In this document: piece after piece, positions 52,144 to 61,156 of the stretch
Numbering within the stretch: the first letter of the stretch is position 1
How the letters are laid out: each line of letters begins with the position of its first letter
Source: Lysinibacillus contaminans
Lineage (GTDB): Bacteria; Bacillota; Bacilli; Bacillales_A; Planococcaceae
Reading direction: 5' to 3'
Length of the DNA stretch: 64,000 bases
Assembly (NCBI RefSeq): GCF_001278945.1
Contig: NZ_LGRV01000003.1
Location: 1,364,001 to 1,428,000 of the forward strand
Program-made: the position numbers and the translations under genes
The notes under the pieces: generated by a model
What the model saw: only the letters and a program-made list of their open reading frames with translations
Told to the model about the DNA's origin: nothing
Database searches by the model: none

Positions 52144-52642
52144 GTACCAACACCTCCCATTCCTCTTGTTTCAAATGTGGCTTTAATGCTTCACGAGCTC
52201 TTCTAAGCCTCGTTTTGACAGTGTTTTCAGGTATTTTAAGAACACTCGCTATTTCTGCAATTTTCATTTCTTCAAAATAATATAGTAGAATCGCCTCTCT
52301 AGACTGAAGTGGTAGCTTAAGAATCGCCGCACCAATCTGTGAACGCTCCTCTGCCTCAATAAGTGCGTCTCTATGCGATTTTGCACGCACTGGAAATAAT
52401 TTTTCCTGCAATATGAATTTTTTATAATGCCAAGTTTTTAAGTAATCTTTACTTTTATTGATTGTTAGTGTTGTTAAATAAGCACGCAAAAGACCTCGTT
52501 CCTCATACTCTTGCGACGAAAACTTGATAAATACTTCCTGTACAATATCCTCTGCCATATGCCGATCTTTCACATAAAAATATGCTAGCCTCAATAAATG
52601 CTCCGCGTGATCATCAATGATTTTTTCAAGAATGCCGTTCAC
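52136..52642 (-). CDS. ECF-type RNA polymerase sigma factor
   Basis: A 168-residue protein with a GTG start behind GGGGGAGG. Region 2 is recognised by YVKDRHMAEDIVQEVFIKF, and region 4 by LPLQSREAILLYYFEEMKIAEIA, quoted for its core SREAILLYYFEE, and IPENTVKTRLRRARE. It directs RNA polymerase to envelope-stress-type promoters. The downstream gene is its likely membrane partner. Confidence 0.95.
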   Translation of the reverse strand: MNGILEKIIDDHAEHLLRLAYFYVKDRHMAEDIVQEVFIKFSSQEYEERGLLRAYLTTLTINKSKDYLKTWHYKKFILQEKLFPVRAKSHRDALIEAEERSQIGAAILKLPLQSREAILLYYFEEMKIAEIASVLKIPENTVKTRLRRAREALKPHLKQEEWEVLVHE

Positions 52643-52844
52643 CTCCCCCTCCTATACTATTAACGATTGCCAAACTGTGACCGTTTCACAATAACTTACT
52701 TTTAAAAAACAATTTTCTCAACTTCAGAATTTCATTATAATTACCATAATTGGAATTTTCATCAATAACAAGTGCGTTTGTGAGTTTATTCGTTAATCTA
52801 GCCATTTTATCGAGCATTTTTGAGATTTATCCGTCTAACCAAAA

Positions 52845-52873
52845 AAAGGAATGCCGCAATTGTGCATTCCTTT
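52845..52873 (-). terminator. Terminator of the phosphate transporter operon
   Basis: AAAGGAATGC (52845-52854) pairs perfectly with GCATTCCTTT (52864-52873), with T-rich sequence beyond it on the minus strand. Confidence 0.85.
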
Positions 52874-52883
52874 AATCTATCTA

Positions 52884-53900
52884 TTAAAATAATAAACTTA
52901 AAACAAAGTAAATAGAAGCTGCCATTACAGCTGAAATCGGCATTGTAATGACCCATGTTGTTACGATTTTACGTGCCATTCCCCATTTAACACCTTTCAC
53001 ACGGTGTGCTGTACCAACACCCATGATCGAAGATGAAATAACATGTGTTGTAGATACTGGTAAGTGGATTAATGTCGCCCCGAAGATAATAGAAGCAGAA
53101 GCTAAATCAGCTGCTACCCCGTTAACTGGGCGGATTTTCATAATCTTGCCACCAACTGTTTTGATGATTTTGTAACCACCAACTGATGTACCAATACCCA
53201 TTGCAAGAGCCGCTGACAAACGTACCCAGAACGGAATATCATCACCTTGGTGTAAACCAGCTGCGATTAATGCCATTGTCATGATACCCATTGCTTTTTG
53301 TGCATCATTCGTACCATGTGTAAATGATTGCAATGCCGCTGTAAAAATTTGCGTTGTACGGAATCCTTTATTCGTTCGATATAAATTCAAATCTTTAAAT
53401 ATGACTTTAAAGATAGACATCATCAAGAATCCAGCTGCAAATGCTAATATTGGTGAGAATAGTAGTGCTTGGATAATTTTAATAAAGCCTGTATAGTTTA
53501 AAACGTCGAAGCCTGCTGCAGCTACCGCAGCACCCGCAATTGAACCGATTAATGTATGGGAAGAACTTGATGGAATTCCGAAGTACCAAGTTAATAAGTT
53601 CCACGTAATTGCCGAAAGTAAGGCTGCTAAAATTACAACTGAACCTGTTATATCCCCATCATACGAATTTAAGGCAAATGGGTCTACAATATCCTTTGTT
53701 AATGCTTTAGCTACCCCAACGAACGTAATCGCTCCGATGAAGTTCATAATTGCTGCCATATAAATGGCTGTACGCGGCTTTAGTGCACGTGTGGAAACAG
53801 ACGTTGCAATCGCATTGGCCGTATCATGGAAACCATTGATAAAGTCAAACACGAGTGCGAAAATAACGACTAATATCGTTATGAGTAAAATCGTATTCAT
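52884..53900 (-). CDS. PiT-family inorganic phosphate transporter
   Basis: A 338-residue membrane protein with about ten helices. The PiT signature occurs twice: FDFINGFHDTANAIATSVST near the N-terminus and GTNDAQKAMGIM in the second half. GIPSSSSHTLIGSIAG and HLPVSTTHVISSSIMG are the paired Ser/Thr-rich loops. It imports phosphate, often as a metal complex, with H+ or Na+. It is cotranscribed with the DUF47 protein, 15 bp upstream. Confidence 0.95.
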   Translation of the reverse strand: MNTILLITILVVIFALVFDFINGFHDTANAIATSVSTRALKPRTAIYMAAIMNFIGAITFVGVAKALTKDIVDPFALNSYDGDITGSVVILAALLSAITWNLLTWYFGIPSSSSHTLIGSIAGAAVAAAGFDVLNYTGFIKIIQALLFSPILAFAAGFLMMSIFKVIFKDLNLYRTNKGFRTTQIFTAALQSFTHGTNDAQKAMGIMTMALIAAGLHQGDDIPFWVRLSAALAMGIGTSVGGYKIIKTVGGKIMKIRPVNGVAADLASASIIFGATLIHLPVSTTHVISSSIMGVGTAHRVKGVKWGMARKIVTTWVITMPISAVMAASIYFVLSLLF

Positions 53901-53915
53901 TTAGTGTACTCCATC

Positions 53916-54536
53916 TTATGCATTACGCATAATTATCGTTTCAATAGTATTTGCTACAGTTTGGCAGCAGTCTGCAATATCCTCAAATTGTTCATATATG
54001 TCTTTAAATACGATCAGACGCATTGGATCTTTTTCTTGAATGAATAATTGTTTCATCGATGAACGGAAAATTTCATCACATTCACGTTCGTAATCTTTAA
54101 TTTGGATGGCATGTTTACGCATTTCGACAAGTTTCTTATTGTTTAATAATTCCATTGCTTGTACCATTTCATCCGTACTTTTTGCAATGTATGTTAAGAA
54201 TTGACGCATCGGCTCAGTGACTTCTGTTAAGTTATACATATCAAAATGTGCGATGCAGCCTTCCATACCATCAATTACGTCATCTAATTTATTTGCTAAT
54301 GCTAAAATATCCTCACGCTCGATTGGTGTCATGAAAGATTTATTCAGCATCACGATTAATTCGTGAATAAGTGTATCTCCATCCGTTTCATATCGTTTCA
54401 TAGTAACAGCAATTTCTTTTAGCGCATCAATATCGTGAATACGTGCGTTATGTGCAAAGTAAATTCCTTCATTGATATTTTTCGCGATTTTCAGTAACGC
54501 ACTAAAGAATGGATCTTGTTTATTTGAGTTGAACAT
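53916..54536 (-). CDS. DUF47/PhoU-like accessory protein of the PiT transporter
   Basis: About 206 residues from the ATG eight bases after GGAGG; an ATG 45 bases earlier has no ribosome site. It is an all-helical PhoU-like protein with the metal-binding acidic pattern DTLIHELI, NKLDDVIDGMEGCIA and DYERECDEIF. DUF47 proteins (YkaA) pair with PiT transporters and modulate phosphate uptake. It is the first gene of the operon. Confidence 0.93.
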   Translation of the reverse strand: MFNSNKQDPFFSALLKIAKNINEGIYFAHNARIHDIDALKEIAVTMKRYETDGDTLIHELIVMLNKSFMTPIEREDILALANKLDDVIDGMEGCIAHFDMYNLTEVTEPMRQFLTYIAKSTDEMVQAMELLNNKKLVEMRKHAIQIKDYERECDEIFRSSMKQLFIQEKDPMRLIVFKDIYEQFEDIADCCQTVANTIETIIMRNA

Positions 54537-54917
54537 GGTGTTCCTCCAGTTGAAATAAGTTATTGTCGATTTATGCAACAATCATAGCAAAGTCTTTACA
54601 CAAATTTATAGAACTTTAGACATAAAAGACTTGAATTTACAATGCTGTAATATAAAAATCGTCACATTTACATTCCATCTATTTGTCATTTTCCAAAATG
54701 TTGTAATTTTGCTAGCAATAATACTGTTTTTGCTTTAATAATTAACACATTCTCTTTAATTTCGATAAAAATACTTGAAAAAAATTATTTCTTATTATTT
54801 TTTTCGGTGGGTGAAATATTAAGGAATTGTAAACTTCATTTTACATAATGCTCATATTGTATTGTTATTTAAAACGGTTCGCAGTACGCTAAATAAAAAG
54901 GATGCGAGGCGATACAT
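54537..54917. other. Divergent intergenic region, no gene seen
   Basis: The 380-bp AT-rich gap separates the DUF47 and TSUP genes, transcribed away from each other. I see no clear Pho box, palindrome or small ORF with a ribosome site. Confidence 0.5.
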
Positions 54918-55685
54918 ATGAACATCGATTTACTTTCACTTGGAATATTATTATTTTTTGGATTTATCGCTTCCTTTTTGAATGCCATAGTAGGAGGTGG
55001 TGGCCTAATTTCATTGCCAGCGCTCATGGCTGTTGGCTTACCACCAAGCACCGCAATTGCAACCAATAAGTTAGCCAATACAATAAGTAATGGGACAAGT
55101 ATGCTAACGTTTTTCCGAGCGGGAAAAGTGGATTTTAAAAAAATACGAAAAATTCTTCCGTTTATTTTCTTCGGCTCTTTAATTGGTGCTTATACGGTAC
55201 ATCTCGTATCACCAGCAATTTTAAAGCCTCTTATGTTAGTTATGCTTGTTCTCGTAGCAGGTTACACGATTTGGAAAAAGGACTGGGGCCAAGATACTGA
55301 GCAGAAAGTTCTGAATACTACCAAAAAAGTACTATTCTTAGTGGCATTTTCAGCGATTGGCTTTTACGATGGATTCTTTGGTCCTGGCACAGGCTCATTT
55401 TTCATCTTTGCCTTGTTAATGATGGGCAATGATTTTTTACAGGCTGCAGGCAATGCAAAGGCATTTAATTTTACGTCAAATTTAGCAGCACTTTTGATGT
55501 TCTTAGTTTTAGGTGAAGTCAATTTTCTTTATGGGCTGCCTATGGGCTTTATTATGATTTTCGGGGCAATTTTAGGCTCGAAATTTGCGTTAAAGCGTGA
55601 TGCCACGGTGATGCGTTATATTTTCATTGCCGTTACATGTACTTTAATTGTAAAAAATGCATGGGATTATTTCGGCGCACATTAG
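54918..55685 (+). CDS. TSUP-family anion exporter (TauE/SafE)
   Basis: A 255-residue protein with about eight helices in two homologous halves. The paired family motifs are AIVGGGGLISLPALMAVGLPP near the N-terminus (core VGGGGLISLPAL) and DGFFGPGTGSFFIFALL in the second half, followed by GNAKAFNFTSNLAAL. It moves sulfite, sulfonates or other small anions. Substrate not assigned. It is monocistronic, with a terminator stem AAGGGAGGCAA/TTGCCTTCCTT at 55692-55717. Confidence 0.92.
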   Translation: MNIDLLSLGILLFFGFIASFLNAIVGGGGLISLPALMAVGLPPSTAIATNKLANTISNGTSMLTFFRAGKVDFKKIRKILPFIFFGSLIGAYTVHLVSPAILKPLMLVMLVLVAGYTIWKKDWGQDTEQKVLNTTKKVLFLVAFSAIGFYDGFFGPGTGSFFIFALLMMGNDFLQAAGNAKAFNFTSNLAALLMFLVLGEVNFLYGLPMGFIMIFGAILGSKFALKRDATVMRYIFIAVTCTLIVKNAWDYFGAH

Positions 55686-55691
55686 GGATTA

Positions 55692-55717
55692 AAGGGAGGC
55701 AACTTTTTGCCTTCCTT
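55692..55717 (+). terminator. Terminator of the TSUP gene
   Basis: AAGGGAGGCAA (55692-55702) pairs with TTGCCTTCCTT (55707-55717), with one G-U pair. Confidence 0.75.
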
Positions 55718-55829
55718 CTATTTCTTTTAGTTAGGATCTATTAAACTTTATTGTTGATTTCAGTTCAATACAAAGCATATTGAAGATACTATTTAATTAA
55801 TTGAGAACGAACTCTTTACATTAGGACCC

Positions 55830-56018
55830 TTATTTCTGATTGGATTTGGTAACACCTTTGAAATAATAAAATCCTAATGTCACAAAAACACCACCCACTA
55901 TTCTAAACTTGACTGTTTTTAGAGTTTCATTATCGACAGTAATACTTAAGAATACTAACCCTAACAAAAAGATAATAATTGCACTAAATATATGTATTAT
56001 TTTCATAATAAAACTCAC
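55830..56018 (-). CDS. Small two-helix membrane protein
   Basis: At most 62 residues, starting at GTG close to AAAAGGG or at the ATG four codons later. Two hydrophobic segments (IIHIFSAIIIFLLGLVFL and FRIVGGVFVTLGFYYF) are joined by a short polar loop, with a basic C-terminus. The style resembles small DUF3953-like Bacillus proteins. Function unknown. The gap 56019-56387 upstream shows no further gene. Confidence 0.6.
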   Translation of the reverse strand: MSFIMKIIHIFSAIIIFLLGLVFLSITVDNETLKTVKFRIVGGVFVTLGFYYFKGVTKSNQK

Positions 56019-56387
56019 ACCCTTTTCTTTAGTTATTTGTTATCATTACAGATTATATTTCTACAGATATTTCCGATAACCTCGTTTTGCATTATGTTTC
56101 TCCAATGCTATTGACGTAATTATTTCACTTAGTGGATACAAACATCTTTCAACTCAAATGTTCGTATATTACGGTTACCTGTATCAAATGTAATCGTTCC
56201 TAAGAAATTGAACCACGCCAAATATAGAATACCCTGATGAGCTGTTGTTCTCTCAATATATAAAATAGTAACACTCAAACTCTATTTAATTTACACAATT
56301 TTCAGTCTATTGACATAGATTTTAAAGGTGCTATAATACTTTTAGACTTCAACGCATTGAAGCGCAAAAGTGTTTAGGAGGATCATC

Positions 56388-57770
56388 ATGTTTCGTATTG
56401 CAGCTAAGAGCAACCCTCGATTTTTTGAGGCATGTATTATTACAATTTTAATCATTATAACAATGGGGATTAGTATCAGTGTTTTGAATGCCACACCCCA
56501 TATTCCAATTATCCTTGTGATTTCTTTATTAATAGCTTACGGTCTTATAAAAAAAGTTTCATTTCGAGATCTTGAAGAAGGCATGATTGCTGGGGCAAGC
56601 GCTGGACTTGGCGCTGTTTTTATTTTCTTCTTCATCGGTATTTTAATATCTAGTTGGATGATGGGTGGTACGATTCCAACACTTGTTTACTTTGGTTTTT
56701 CAACTGTGTCTCCTAGCTTTTTCTTTGCCATTGTCTTTTTAGTGTGTAGCATCGTTGGTATTGCTGTCGGTAGCTCACTTACGACAGTTGCAACGGTTGG
56801 TGTTGCATTTATCGGCATTGCGAGTGCAATGGATATTTCATTAGCGATCACGGCTGGAGCCATCGTATCGGGTGCATTCTTCGGTGATAAAATGTCACCC
56901 CTTTCAGATACTACGAATCTCGCATCAACGACAGTTGGTGTTGATTTATTCGAACATATTAAAAACATGGGCTGGACAACAATTCCTGCTTTCGTGATTT
57001 CTTTTGTGTTATACGCCATTATCTCTCCAACGGGTACAGATGCTTCATTTGAAACTGTTGAACATTTTAAAGAAGGCTTACTTGCAACAGGGCTTGTACA
57101 TTGGTATACATTACTGCCACTTGTGGTTCTTGTTATTATGACATTGTACAAAGCACCAGCGCTTATTACCCTGGCTGTCGTATCGATTGTTGGTGTCGGG
57201 CTTGCTTATGTGAATGAACCACTTGCCTTATCAAGCGTATTCGATATGTTATTTAACGGCTATAAATCAGAAACAGGCATTGCAGAAGTAGATGCACTTC
57301 TTACACGCGGTGGCATGAATAGTATGTTATTTACTATTGCATTAGTATTACTAGCCTTAACAATGGGCGGGCTATTATTCACTCTTGGCATTATTCAAAG
57401 CCTTTTATCCAAAGTGGAAAGTCTCTTCACTAGTGCTGGCTCTGTCATTACAGGGGCTGCTATCACTGGTATTGGTGTCAACACGCTGATTGGTGAACAA
57501 TATTTATCAATTTTACTAACCGGTGAAGCCTTCAAAGCACAGTTTGCAAAAGTTGGACTTGCGCCGAAAAACTTATCACGTGTTATGGAAGATGCAGGAA
57601 CAGTTATCAATCCACTTGTACCATGGAGTGTGTGTGGGATTTTCATCGCGAGTGTACTTGAAATTCCAACGACTTCCTACCTTCCCTTCACCTTCTTCTG
57701 TCTACTCGGACCGATTTTAACGATTGCATTTGGATGGTCTGGCAAAACATTAACAAAACTTGAGAAATAA
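56388..57770 (+). CDS. NhaC-family Na+/H+ antiporter
   Basis: About 460 residues from the ATG eight bases after AGGAGG (a GTG 18 bases earlier lies upstream of that site). It has about 11-12 helices. SGAFFGDKMSPLSDTTNLA and VNTLIGEQYLSILLTGEAF, together with EDAGTVINPLVPWSVCG, are strong NhaC-family signatures. It exports Na+ (or exchanges malate/lactate in the MleN subgroup) using protons. Malate/lactate exchange is possible, as MleN belongs to this family. Confidence 0.94.
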   Translation: MFRIAAKSNPRFFEACIITILIIITMGISISVLNATPHIPIILVISLLIAYGLIKKVSFRDLEEGMIAGASAGLGAVFIFFFIGILISSWMMGGTIPTLVYFGFSTVSPSFFFAIVFLVCSIVGIAVGSSLTTVATVGVAFIGIASAMDISLAITAGAIVSGAFFGDKMSPLSDTTNLASTTVGVDLFEHIKNMGWTTIPAFVISFVLYAIISPTGTDASFETVEHFKEGLLATGLVHWYTLLPLVVLVIMTLYKAPALITLAVVSIVGVGLAYVNEPLALSSVFDMLFNGYKSETGIAEVDALLTRGGMNSMLFTIALVLLALTMGGLLFTLGIIQSLLSKVESLFTSAGSVITGAAITGIGVNTLIGEQYLSILLTGEAFKAQFAKVGLAPKNLSRVMEDAGTVINPLVPWSVCGIFIASVLEIPTTSYLPFTFFCLLGPILTIAFGWSGKTLTKLEK

Positions 57771-57773
57771 ACG

Positions 57774-57811
57774 AAATGCCTACATTTGGGAAGAACCCTA
57801 TGTAGGCATTT
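57774..57811 (+). terminator. Terminator of the NhaC gene
   Basis: AAATGCCTACAT (57774-57785) pairs perfectly with ATGTAGGCATTT (57800-57811), with T following. It can also terminate the convergent microprotein gene at 57819. Confidence 0.85.
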
Positions 57812-57818
57812 TTAATAT

Positions 57819-57941
57819 TTATCCTAACCAATTATTCACATAAGCAACCAGCCCAATAACCGCTCCTATTGAGGCTCCGAAAAATATAGAAATCATCATT
57901 TTCCCTTCCCCTAGATTCCTTTTGTTTTGTGTTTGGTTCAT
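57819..57941 (-). CDS. 40-residue membrane microprotein
   Basis: The ATG at 57939-57941 is eight bases after a near-perfect TAGGAGG. The product has a polar, basic start (MNQTQNKRNLGEGK) and one glycine-rich helix (MISIFFGASIGAVIGLVAYV) ending NNWLG. The GASIGAVIGL motif resembles YtxH-like glycine-zipper membrane segments. Length and a single helix fit a membrane-inserted stress or regulatory microprotein. Function unknown. Confidence 0.7.
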   Translation of the reverse strand: MNQTQNKRNLGEGKMMISIFFGASIGAVIGLVAYVNNWLG

Positions 57942-58137
57942 AATTAATTTCCTCCTAGATACTGCATAATCTATTTCATTTACGAATCACCTATAAAAAA
58001 GTTTCAAAATTCTAATTACTTATTAAGTTTAGAGAAAATTCCTTCGAACATATTCCAATTTGGAATCAAAACATGTACTTTTCAGCATTTTCGTTCTTTA
58101 GATCTCTTTGTTATGCTCATACAAAGGAGATGAAGGT

Positions 58138-58896
58138 ATGATGAAAACAAAATGGAATGCTAGTTTATACGATCAAAAGCACGACTTTGTTTCAAAATTT
58201 GGAGAAAGTTTAATCGACATCCTTGCCCCACAGAAAAATGAAAAGATTTTAGATGTAGGCTGTGGCACTGGAGATTTGGCTCATGAAATCGCGTCCAGCG
58301 GTGCCATAGTGCATGGAACTGATGCCTCACAGGATATGATACTTACTGCACAGCAAAAATATCCCAAGATTGAGTTCAATGAACAGGATGCAACTGCTAT
58401 GCATTTTACCAATGAATTTGATGCTGTCTTTTCAAATGCAGCACTACACTGGATGAAGCAACCAGACATTGTCATCCCCAACATATACAATGCTTTAAAA
58501 TCCAATGGCCGCTTTGTCGCAGAAATGGGTGGCAAAGGCAATATTGCTTCTATTGTAGGGGCACTACAACAAAGTATGGCTACATTAAATTATCCGTATA
58601 TCGAAGACTATTTCCCATGGTATTTTCCAACTGTTGAAGAATATCAAACACTATTAGAAAATGCTGGTTTCACTGTAGAAACGATTTATTTATATGAACG
58701 TCCAACACCGCTTCAAGGCGAAGATGGCTTAAAAAATTGGCTAAAAATGTTTAGTCATAATATATTGCAGCATTTATCCGATGTTGAGAAAGAACAAATC
58801 TACTCAAAATGTGAAGAGCTATTAAAGCCAACCTATTATAACGGTGATGAATGGATTGCTGATTATTGTCGTTTACGATTTGTCGCTTATAAATAA
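58138..58896 (+). CDS. Class I SAM-dependent methyltransferase (trans-aconitate-methyltransferase-like)
   Basis: About 252 residues from the first of two ATGs after AAAGGAG. The SAM fold shows ILDVGCGTGDLAHEIA (motif I), VHGTDASQDMI (acidic residue) and FDAVFSNAALHWM, which resembles the LHW segment of trans-aconitate methyltransferase (Tam) and UbiE-like enzymes. Substrate is a small molecule, not identified. It is monocistronic. Confidence 0.9.
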   Translation: MMKTKWNASLYDQKHDFVSKFGESLIDILAPQKNEKILDVGCGTGDLAHEIASSGAIVHGTDASQDMILTAQQKYPKIEFNEQDATAMHFTNEFDAVFSNAALHWMKQPDIVIPNIYNALKSNGRFVAEMGGKGNIASIVGALQQSMATLNYPYIEDYFPWYFPTVEEYQTLLENAGFTVETIYLYERPTPLQGEDGLKNWLKMFSHNILQHLSDVEKEQIYSKCEELLKPTYYNGDEWIADYCRLRFVAYK

Positions 58897-58902
58897 GAAG
58901 AA

Positions 58903-58950
58903 GGACTGTGTTTTAACAATGCTTGTTAAAATACAGCCCTTTCTTTTTTC
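58903..58950 (+). terminator. Terminator of the methyltransferase gene
   Basis: The arms 58903-58918 (GGACTGTGTTTTAACA) and 58924-58939 pair with two non-Watson-Crick positions and are followed by a T-rich run. A terminator with the same ACTGTGTTT core lies at 60417-60447. Confidence 0.85.
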
Positions 58951-59296
58951 TATTTGTCCTCTACCAATCAGTTTGTCATCCTATTGCCCCTTCAGATAAT
59001 CAAAATGAAAAGCTAATAGATCCATAAGCAGATTAACATTTATTTTTTGTTGAATTCTACAATGTATAGATTACTTGACCTAATTTAGTCCACTAATACT
59101 TGTCTTTTTTTGTTATAGCAAAGCTACGTCCTCTGCCATGAATTTTTACATAAAAAGACTATTTAGGGTTATTTTATATTACAAACTCGTAAGCAATATA
59201 TAATAATTAAGGTGTGAAAAATAGAGCTATCAACATGACAGCTCTATTATCCATATATATCTAATTTATATAAGCTATTTAAGCCTTTTGTTAAAA
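58951..59296. other. Intergenic region without a supported gene
   Basis: No protein-like frame with a ribosome site is seen. AGAGCTATCAACATGACAGCTCT at 59222-59244 (arms AGAGCTATCA/TGACAGCTCT, one mismatch) is a compact stem, plausibly the terminator of the DoxX gene. Confidence 0.5.
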
Positions 59297-59791
59297 TTAA
59301 GATGTTGCTTTTTTCTTGAATACGTTTGTTCTAATCCATGGAAGTACCCAACGGTCTCCACCAAAGCGTCCTGCATTTGCACCCGCAACAAGAATGATAA
59401 ATTGAATTAAAATAAAGGATGGGTTTGTCGAAACAGTACCGCCAAAGAAAAACATGAAGTTCATTAATAACCCGAAGAATGCCGCGGCAGTAGTTAATGT
59501 ACCAAAAATTAGACCTAAGCCGATTAATAACTCACCCCATGGAACTAGTACATTAAAGAGATCTGCATTAGGTAGAGCGAAATGTTCAATAAAGTAATTG
59601 TAAACCGGATAAATAGCTTCACCGTCAGCTCCCTTTACTGGATTAGCTACAATGTTTGCTAGATAACCAGATGAATCGAATCCTCCAGTAATTTTGCCAA
59701 TAGCAACAGTAACCCACTGATATCCGATATATAATCTTAAAAATAAAAGCAAATATGAAGCATACACATTTGTACGTAACCAATTCATCAT
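59297..59791 (-). CDS. DoxX-family membrane protein
   Basis: A 164-residue protein with four hydrophobic segments, starting at an ATG after GGAGG. LLFLRLYIGYQWVTVAIGKITGG (core LRLYIGYQWVTVAIGK), WGELLIGLGLIFGTLTTAAAFFG and the C-terminal GRFGGDRW follow the DoxX pattern. Members affect oxidant resistance or quinone-linked metabolism; the activity is not defined. It is monocistronic. Confidence 0.9.
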   Translation of the reverse strand: MMNWLRTNVYASYLLLFLRLYIGYQWVTVAIGKITGGFDSSGYLANIVANPVKGADGEAIYPVYNYFIEHFALPNADLFNVLVPWGELLIGLGLIFGTLTTAAAFFGLLMNFMFFFGGTVSTNPSFILIQFIILVAGANAGRFGGDRWVLPWIRTNVFKKKATS

Positions 59792-60104
59792 ACAAAAAAT
59801 CCTCCTTATTTTTAATTATTAATATCTAGAAATTAAGATGTTGCAAGATGTATTATACTGTACTATTACAGCGAAAATAATATCGAAATACTATTCGACA
59901 ATTTTTATACACATCAATATGACATTTTTTTAAACATTTTTTTATCTCGTTGAAAATCATTTCTTTTCTCACCTTTCGGCAAAAAATATACGAAAAAATG
60001 ATGCTTAGGTCTTTTCGAAACTGTATTTTAGATACCATTACTACTACCAGTAATTGAAATAATTTCATTACTTATCAAATTTTATATTATTTCAGAAAAA
60101 CAAA

Positions 60105-60405
60105 AATCGAGTATGCATGGGTAGCTCACACCACCGTACTCATAAATCTGTATACGGTAGTTCACTTAAGGTAATTGGCCAGTATTCTATACGAACTAAC
60201 ATACTTTTGGGCCACGGCTTTTCCAATAAGGCTTTTTGAGTTCTCCCTCTAGTATTGACTTTCAGTTCTTCTCTAATCCCTGTTGCAAGTATTTACACAA
60301 TCGAAGGCTTTCCAATTTGGAATGCCCAATCAATTAAAATTCCATCTCACCCGGATACCCTCACTCTTGGCCAGCCTCAACTTCTTTCTTCGCAGTTCGA
60401 GACAT
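60105..60405 (-). pseudogene. Decayed 3' end of a group II intron (reverse transcriptase remnant plus ribozyme end)
   Basis: On the minus strand, 60405-60175 reads in shifting frames as the C-terminus of a group II intron reverse transcriptase/maturase (LRRKKLRLAKSEG, then LGIPNWKAFD..NT, then KKPYWKS), with several stops and frame changes. It is followed by GTGAACTACCGTATACAG and TACGGTGGTGTGAG (60165-60118), the distinctive 3' segment of such introns after the RT stop. No 5' part of the element is present. It is not functional. Confidence 0.65.
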
Positions 60406-60416
60406 GCATCAAAAAA

Positions 60417-60447
60417 AGGACTGTGTTTTAGTTTAAACACAGCCCTT
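60417..60447. terminator. Terminator-like stem
   Basis: AAGGACTGTGTTT (60417-60429) pairs with AAACACAGCCCTT (60435-60447), with one mismatched pair; A and T runs flank it. It lies between the GNAT fragment and the intron remnant, and its core matches the terminator at 58903. Confidence 0.75.
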
Positions 60448-60489
60448 CCTTTTTAAGGAATCCAAATATTTCACAAACTTCTCTTCTAG

Positions 60490-60582
60490 TTAACCTACAA
60501 ATGTTGCATATTTAGTTGCCCATCCTGCACTGTATATCTGAAGTACTTTATCCATATTTGTTTCCTTTAATTCACGTATCAT
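60490..60582 (-). pseudogene. N-terminal fragment of a GNAT acetyltransferase
   Basis: The ATG at 60580-60582 is eight bases after GGGGTGG, so the original start survives. The 30 codons read MIRELKETNMDKVLQIYSAG and then WATKYATFVG-stop. MIRE-K-x-D--VLQI is the typical start of YjgM/PhnO-like N-acetyltransferases of about 145 residues. The rest of the gene, including the acetyl-CoA loop, is missing. Intron debris lies just downstream. Confidence 0.65.
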
Positions 60583-61156
60583 CCAACCACCCCTATCTTT
60601 TGGTTCGCAACAACTACCTTCTCCCCTACTACACAAGCTTGTTTCTGGTAAACTTAATTCTACACGTTTTGCACTTTCTATATACCCTGAGAAAAAGATC
60701 GTAATAGAGCGTACTTGTTCATAACTCACTTCCATCGCCATAAAAATCCAAAGAGTTAAATAGAAATTTAAAAATGATTACTGTTTTGTTATGGCTGTTT
60801 TCGAAAAGATTGTTGTTCTTCAACGTGGCAGGTTAATGGAATAAGAAATATATCCTTTTAATATAGGGGTCTCGTCAGATTTATGCGGATTTACAACTAT
60901 AAGACTTCAATTTCTATACATGATCTTTTTCATCTAAGACGATGGTGCAACATTACTTCAAACGCTTCAAAACCCTTGCTATGACTGACTTTTAACAAAA
61001 GCGCATAAAACAACGCATGAACAATGTTCATACAAAAAGGCACGAAACGTCGATTTAAACCATCATTTGTGGCTTTTTGATGTGCGCCAAAACTTCCATT
61101 TGAGAACGTTATTTCAACTGGAAGTGTATAAATATTCTTCTTTTTCAAAGAATCTA
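60583..61156. other. Region without a supported gene
   Basis: A minus-strand frame at 60930-61148 (72 codons, Arg/His-rich end) has a Lys-rich start but no recognised family and no good ribosome site. The remainder is AT-rich and unassigned. This is probably debris continuous with the GNAT fragment. Confidence 0.4.

Noticed and set aside
59853..60068. 71-codon minus-strand frame
   Set aside because: Lys/Phe-rich translation of AT-rich DNA with no ribosome site.
60930..61148. 72-codon minus-strand frame ending in an Arg/His-rich segment
   Set aside because: No family, weak start and surrounded by debris; possibly a transposon remnant but I cannot support it.
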